DNA of 32,563 nucleotides from Succinatimonas hippei YIT 12066 (lineage in GTDB: Bacteria; Pseudomonadota; Gammaproteobacteria; Enterobacterales; Succinivibrionaceae): assembly GCF_000188195.1 (NCBI RefSeq), contig NZ_GL831043.1:7537-40099 (forward strand), written 5' to 3'. The translations under genes and the position numbers were made by a program. This document shows, piece by piece, positions 28,688 to 32,563 of this stretch. Positions within the stretch are counted from its first letter, which is position 1, and each line of letters begins with the position of its first letter. The notes under the pieces are model-generated. The model was not told the DNA's origin. It searched no databases and worked only from the letters and a program-made list of their open reading frames with translations.

Positions 28688-29455
28688 TTATTTTCCGTCT
28701 TTTTGCAACATCTCATGAGCTAATGCCATATAAGCCTTTGATCCCATCGATGATTTATCGTAATACATTGCAGGCTTTCCAAAACTTGGAGCTTCTGCAA
28801 GTCTTACATTTCGCGGAATAATAGTTTCATAAACTAAAGTATCAAAATTACGCTTTAACTCATCCGAAACATCGCTTGACAAACGATTACGATTATCAAA
28901 CATTGTACGTAAAATTCCCTCTATTTTAAGTTTGGGATTTACTGCATGAGCTAATTGATCGACAGTGTCGATAAGCAAAGTCAAACCTTCAAGAGCAAAA
29001 TACTCACACTGCAGCGGCACCAGAATACTGTCGGCTGCGCACATGGCATTAACGGTAAGTAAATTAAGAGAAGGCGGACAATCGATAAAAATATAATCGT
29101 AATTATCTTTTATATCATTTAAAGCATTTTTTAATCTGAATTCTCTTGCCAAATAATCAAGAAGCTTTACTTCTGCGGCAGTTAAATCCTCATTGGCAGG
29201 AATTAAATGAAAGGCACCGTTAGTCTCTTCAATAAGACAATCACGAATATCCATTCCGTCTATTAAAACTTGGCAAATTGTCTTTTTAAGTTCAAATTTA
29301 TTAATTCCTGACGCCATTGTGGCATTTCCTTGCGGATCAGAATCAATCACTAAGACTCTTTTCTGTAATGAAGCAAGGGATGCAGCCAAATTAACACATG
29401 TAGTTGTCTTTCCGACACCGCCTTTTTGATTAGCGATGGCTATGATTTTTGACAT
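28688..29455 (-). CDS. parA: Chromosome partitioning ATPase ParA (Soj)
   Basis: ParA is the Walker-type ATPase that moves ParB-parS complexes. The 255-residue protein has the deviant Walker A KGGVGKTT (residues 11-18), IDSDPQGNA and the Walker B FIDCPPSLNLLTVNA. The short N-terminus with no helix-turn-helix marks it as the chromosomal type. It sits in the standard rsmG-parA-parB order near the replication origin. Confidence 0.97.
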   Translation of the reverse strand: MSKIIAIANQKGGVGKTTTCVNLAASLASLQKRVLVIDSDPQGNATMASGINKFELKKTICQVLIDGMDIRDCLIEETNGAFHLIPANEDLTAAEVKLLDYLAREFRLKNALNDIKDNYDYIFIDCPPSLNLLTVNAMCAADSILVPLQCEYFALEGLTLLIDTVDQLAHAVNPKLKIEGILRTMFDNRNRLSSDVSDELKRNFDTLVYETIIPRNVRLAEAPSFGKPAMYYDKSSMGSKAYMALAHEMLQKDGK

Positions 29456-29465
29456 AATTAAATCC

Positions 29466-30128
29466 TTATTCTGCTTTCTCTATAAAAACAGCTTTGCGTT
29501 CTGCATTTAAAGTCGGGACATTTAATTCTTCAATTTTCTTTATTTTAACAAAGAGCGGGATTTCTTTTATCTCACTATCTTCAAGATTTGCCTTCATTGC
29601 AATAAATATCCCTTTATCATCAAGAAGGTGTATGCACCATTCAACCATACGACCCAACGGAGCAAAAGCTCTGCTGACTATACAGTCAAAAGGAACAAGA
29701 GGCTTTATATTTTCACAGCGATCATTAATTAACGTGACATTTTCAAGCTTAAGCTGAACTGAAGCACTTTTAACAAACGATAATTTTTTAGCCACAGAAT
29801 CAATTAAAGTAAAATGTTTGTCAGGATTTAGTATGGCCAACACCAATCCCGGGAAACCGGCTCCGGTACCGACATCAGCAATATTTTTTCCGGTCAAAAG
29901 CGGTGAAATGACAGCACTGTCTAAAATATGAAGCACTACCATATCATCAGGATCTTTTATTGATGTTAAATTTAGTGCTTTATTCCATTTACATAGCAAA
30001 ATTACCAGTTCTGCAAGTTTTTGTACTTTTTCGTCATCAAAAACAACCGCAGTCTTAAACAAAAGTTCCTTTATTTTTTTACAAAGATAATCAGCCTGAG
30101 GTAAAGCTGTATGTTTATTAAAACTCAT
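29466..30128 (-). CDS. rsmG: 16S rRNA (guanine527-N7)-methyltransferase
   Basis: RsmG methylates G527 of 16S rRNA; its loss gives low-level streptomycin resistance in several species. The 220-residue protein has the family core LCKWNKALNLTSIKDPDDMV, the SAM site ADVGTGAGFPGLVLAI (84-99) and SRAFAPL. It follows mnmG after 9 nt and precedes parA by 10 nt, a gene order common in bacteria. Confidence 0.96.
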   Translation of the reverse strand: MSFNKHTALPQADYLCKKIKELLFKTAVVFDDEKVQKLAELVILLCKWNKALNLTSIKDPDDMVVLHILDSAVISPLLTGKNIADVGTGAGFPGLVLAILNPDKHFTLIDSVAKKLSFVKSASVQLKLENVTLINDRCENIKPLVPFDCIVSRAFAPLGRMVEWCIHLLDDKGIFIAMKANLEDSEIKEIPLFVKIKKIEELNVPTLNAERKAVFIEKAE

Positions 30129-30137
30129 GCCGTGCCT

Positions 30138-32039
30138 TTAATTTTTACCGATTAAATTTAATTTCTTAAGATGAACCATCAAAATTGAAATTGCCGCAGG
30201 AGTTACACCTGAAATACGTGAAGCCATACCTAAAGTTTCAGGCTTGTACTCATTAAGTTTTTGAGCAACTTCGTTTGATAAAGCACTGATATTCTTATAA
30301 TCAAAATTCAGCGGAAGTAAAGTTTTCTCGTTCTGCTCACGCTTTTTGATTTCTTCCATTTCATGCTCTAAATAGCCTTGATAGCGGATCTGGATTTCTA
30401 CCTGTTCGCGAGCCTGCTCTGTTGAAACTATAGGATCAAGCTTACATGCTTTAAGCAGATTATCAAGATTTGCCTCCGGACGACGCAAAATTTCCTCTAA
30501 TTTCTGTTCTTTTGACAAAGGAGTCTTTAAAACTTTAGAAAGCTCTTTTGCTTCTTCTGATGAAGGTTTTATCAAGGTGGATTTTAATCGTGTTTTTTCT
30601 TTTTCAATTTCATTAACTTTCTTTTCAAAAGCACTGTAGCGTTCACCGTCTATGAGACCTAAATCATAAGCTACAGGAGTTAAACGCAAATCAGCATTAT
30701 CTTCACGGAGCATCAAACGATATTCGGCTCGAGACGTGAACATGCGATAAGGCTCTTTTGTACCTAAGGTACAAAGATCATCCATCATCACACCGATATA
30801 AGCTTGATTGCGTGACGGGAACCAAGGCTTCTTCCCTTTAATGAATAAAGCAGCGTTTATTCCCGCTAAAAGTCCTTGCGCAGCGGCTTCCTCGTATCCT
30901 GTAGTACCGTTAATCTGTCCTGCAAGAAACAGTCCTTTTATTTTTTTAGACTGCATAGATACGGATAATTCGCGAGGATCATAAAAATCATATTCAATTG
31001 CATACCCCGGTCTTGCGATAACGGCATTTTCCAATCCTTCAATTGAATGTATGAACTTTTCCTGAATATCATAAGGCAATGAAGTAGATATTCCGTTAGG
31101 ATAAACTAAAGGTGAGGTTAATCCTTCAGGTTCAATAAAGATTTGATGTGAAGTACGATTAGGATAACGTACGACTTTATCTTCGATTGACGGACAGTAA
31201 CGCGGTCCTACGCTATGAATAACCCCTGAATAAAGAGGACTTCTATCAAGTCCAGAACGAATGATTTCGTGAGTTACTTCATTAGTTCTTGTTATATAAC
31301 AAGGAACTTGGGTAGGATGTACATCTGCTTCATCCATAAATGAAAAAACAGGCTGTGGATATTCAGGATCCTGTTTTTGCATTTTCGAATAATCGATAGA
31401 TGAAGAAACGATGCGTGCAGGTGTTCCGGTTTTTAATCTTCCTACTTTAAGACCTAACTCTTTTAAATTTTCAGCAAGACCTATAGACGCAGGATCTCCG
31501 GCTCTTCCTCCCTGATAGTGATTTAAACCGATATGAATTAAGCCGTTTAAAAAAGTACCTGAGCAAATAACAACGGCATTTGCTCTAAATTGGATCCCAG
31601 CAGCAGTATCAACACCGCTTAATGTTTCACCGTCAAAAATAAGTTTCGTACAAGGCTGTTGAAAGATTGTTAAATTCGGATAATCAGTAAGAGTTTTTCT
31701 TATAACTTCTTTGTATAAATGACGATCTGTTTGAGCACGTGTTGCTCTTACTGCAGGTCCTTTTGATGAATTTAAAGTACGAAATTGTATTCCTGCACGA
31801 TCGATTGCTTTAGGACAGATACCGCCCATCGCATCAATTTCACGTAAAAGATGTCCTTTACCGATTCCGCCAAAAGCCGGATTACAGGACATTTCACCGA
31901 TAGTCTCAATATTGTGAGTTAAAAGTAGGGTTTTACATCCCATTCTTGCAGAAGCACCGGCTGCTTCAATCCCCGCATGTCCGGCACCAACAACAATTAC
32001 ATCAAATATTCTTTGTTCTGAAATATAAGTGCTATCCAT
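30138..32039 (-). CDS. mnmG: tRNA 5-carboxymethylaminomethyluridine synthesis enzyme MnmG (GidA)
   Basis: With MnmE, MnmG installs the cmnm5 modification at U34 of several tRNAs. The 633-residue protein (E. coli 629) has the FAD-binding [17 protein letters not shown] (from residue 18), the conserved [14 protein letters not shown] (51-64), [32 protein letters not shown] and the C-terminal helical domain ([20 protein letters not shown]). It heads the mnmG-rsmG-parA-parB-atpI set and is transcribed away from the putative origin region at the right edge. Confidence 0.97.
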   Translation of the reverse strand: MDSTYISEQRIFDVIVVGAGHAGIEAAGASARMGCKTLLLTHNIETIGEMSCNPAFGGIGKGHLLREIDAMGGICPKAIDRAGIQFRTLNSSKGPAVRATRAQTDRHLYKEVIRKTLTDYPNLTIFQQPCTKLIFDGETLSGVDTAAGIQFRANAVVICSGTFLNGLIHIGLNHYQGGRAGDPASIGLAENLKELGLKVGRLKTGTPARIVSSSIDYSKMQKQDPEYPQPVFSFMDEADVHPTQVPCYITRTNEVTHEIIRSGLDRSPLYSGVIHSVGPRYCPSIEDKVVRYPNRTSHQIFIEPEGLTSPLVYPNGISTSLPYDIQEKFIHSIEGLENAVIARPGYAIEYDFYDPRELSVSMQSKKIKGLFLAGQINGTTGYEEAAAQGLLAGINAALFIKGKKPWFPSRNQAYIGVMMDDLCTLGTKEPYRMFTSRAEYRLMLREDNADLRLTPVAYDLGLIDGERYSAFEKKVNEIEKEKTRLKSTLIKPSSEEAKELSKVLKTPLSKEQKLEEILRRPEANLDNLLKACKLDPIVSTEQAREQVEIQIRYQGYLEHEMEEIKKREQNEKTLLPLNFDYKNISALSNEVAQKLNEYKPETLGMASRISGVTPAAISILMVHLKKLNLIGKN

Positions 32040-32113
32040 AATAATTATTTAATAAATTAATCTTTTTATATATTTCTTTATTATTTTTGTTATTAGTAAA
32101 CGAAAATTTGTGG

Positions 32114-32144
32114 GATCTTAAAAAATTTCTTTTATTTTAAGATC
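32114..32144. repeat. Perfect 10-bp inverted repeat with GATC ends
   Basis: GATCTTAAAA and TTTTAAGATC flank an 11-nt AT-only (one C) spacer. It lies 75 bp beyond the mnmG start. It could be part of a DNA unwinding element, or a transcription-related hairpin; the base composition makes its stem weak in RNA. Confidence 0.6.
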
Positions 32145-32545
32145 TTACTTAAGATTAAATCTTTGGAAAAATCGTTTTAGGTCTTATCTTTTTGTGTTGA
32201 AAAAAGCCTGTTTTTCAACAGTATAGTTTTTATAGTGATTTTACCAAATATTTTTATTAAAGATTTTTGGAAAGAAAGCAACAGACTTACCAACAATCCG
32301 ACAGCGTATTTTAAGCTATTTGCTATATTTTTCTTAAAAAGCAGAATAAAAAAGCTCAAGAGAATATTAGGAAGGAAAAAGTTAATTTTTCTAAATTTCT
32401 TAAACAAGAGCTGAAATTAAGAATTAGTTGTTATCGTCAGAGTAGAGTTTTTTGTTTCAAATTTACTGCATTCTCATATAACGTTAACCAAGTTAGTGAA
32501 ACTTATTGATGCCTGCAGATTAGTAGGATAACTACTTTTAGTACA

Positions 32546-32563
32546 GTTGACATCCTCACCGGA
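32546..32563 (-). mobile_element. Possible right end of an IS200/IS605 (TnpB/IS1341-type) element, cut by the window edge
   Basis: The last bases, GTTGACATCCTCACCGGA, look like the terminal sequence of IS1341-type elements as I remember them (reverse strand TCCGGTGAGGATGTCAAC, which ends the element after a CCGG-type hairpin). If so the element lies beyond the edge and its tnpB would be read on the - strand. The hairpin partner is outside the window, so this cannot be confirmed here. Confidence 0.35.

Larger units (their letters stand above)
32040..32563. other. AT-rich intergenic region at the oriC-equivalent position
   Basis: No convincing gene lies in these 524 bp. In E. coli oriC lies next to mnmG on the side from which mnmG is read, with the AT-rich 13-mers next to mnmG; the layout here would be the same. 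An inverted repeat, GATCTTAAAA (32114-32123) and TTTTAAGATC (32135-32144), and a second AAGATCTT (32139-32146) recall the GATCT-T-rich 13-mers. No DnaA box with one mismatch or fewer (TTATNCACA) was found on either strand. The assignment to oriC is weak and rests on position. Confidence 0.3.

Noticed and set aside
32177-32407. 76-codon hydrophobic, Lys-rich open frame on the - strand right of mnmG
   Set aside because: It begins with TTG, has no good ribosome site, and its Phe/Leu/Lys/Ile make-up is what random AT-rich DNA gives. No family recognised.
32548-32553. TTGACA as a -35 promoter box at the right edge
   Set aside because: The window ends 10 bases later, so no -10 can be checked; an IS-terminus reading fits the longer string better.
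27768-32563. parS site near parAB
   Set aside because: No sequence close to TGTTTCACGTGAAACA was found in the window; near strings such as TTGTTTCAAA at 32452 lack the central CACGTG.

Overview
The window looks like chromosomal DNA of an AT-rich gammaproteobacterium. The best guess is an Aeromonadales/Succinivibrionaceae-type anaerobe or microaerobe. This rests on the gammaproteobacterial gene order (kdsD-kdsC-lptC-lptA-lptB, hpf-ptsN-rapZ, mnmG-rsmG-parA-parB-atpIBEFHAGDC), very enterobacterial-like ATP synthase subunits, a sigma-32 RpoH with its RpoH box, and a cytochrome bd oxidase as the only respiratory oxidase seen. The family assignment is inference; the class is well supported. No rRNA, tRNA, CRISPR array or complete mobile element is visible.

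Left part, + strand: the 3' piece of an LTA-synthase/sulfatase-type membrane enzyme is followed by a tightly overlapping operon for Kdo synthesis and LPS export (kdsD, kdsC, lptC, lptA, lptB), closed by a good terminator. Then come hpf, ptsN and rapZ. The usual rpoN (between lptB and hpf) and npr (after rapZ) are absent. A 294-bp AT-rich gap with a repeated TTACA motif leads to an L-idonate 5-dehydrogenase-like gene. A bidirectional terminator separates that gene from rpoH on the opposite strand.

Middle part: rpoH and ftsY lie on the same strand, as in other gammaproteobacteria, but ftsE-ftsX, which normally sit between them, are missing. About 10 kb fills the space: cydA-cydB-cydX-cydD-cydC (bd oxidase plus its assembly exporter, including a 33-codon cydX), a divergent exbB-exbD-tonB set, and a TonB-dependent receptor whose 3' end overlaps that of tonB. 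Together these make a respiratory/metal-uptake block: the receptor brings iron or heme in with TonB-ExbBD energy, and bd oxidase consumes heme. rsmD diverges from ftsY as usual.

Right part, - strand: mnmG, rsmG, parA, parB, atpI and the eight-gene F1Fo ATP synthase operon, read right to left. A strong sigma-70-like promoter sits between atpI and atpB, giving a leader of about 265 nt. atpH carries a one-base frameshift near its 3' end that splits an otherwise normal delta subunit. AtpB has an extra four-cysteine segment in its N-terminal periplasmic part. The 524 bp beyond mnmG is AT-rich and lies where oriC lies in E. coli, but no consensus DnaA box is visible. The last 18 bases resemble the right end of an IS200/IS605 (TnpB/IS1341-type) element, and the first gene is broken at the left edge, so the window may be a contig bounded by repeats.

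No clearly new multi-gene system was found. The most useful oddities are the atpH frameshift, the cysteine-rich AtpB insert, the remodelled ftsY-rpoH and lptB-hpf loci, and the annotated-here cydX.
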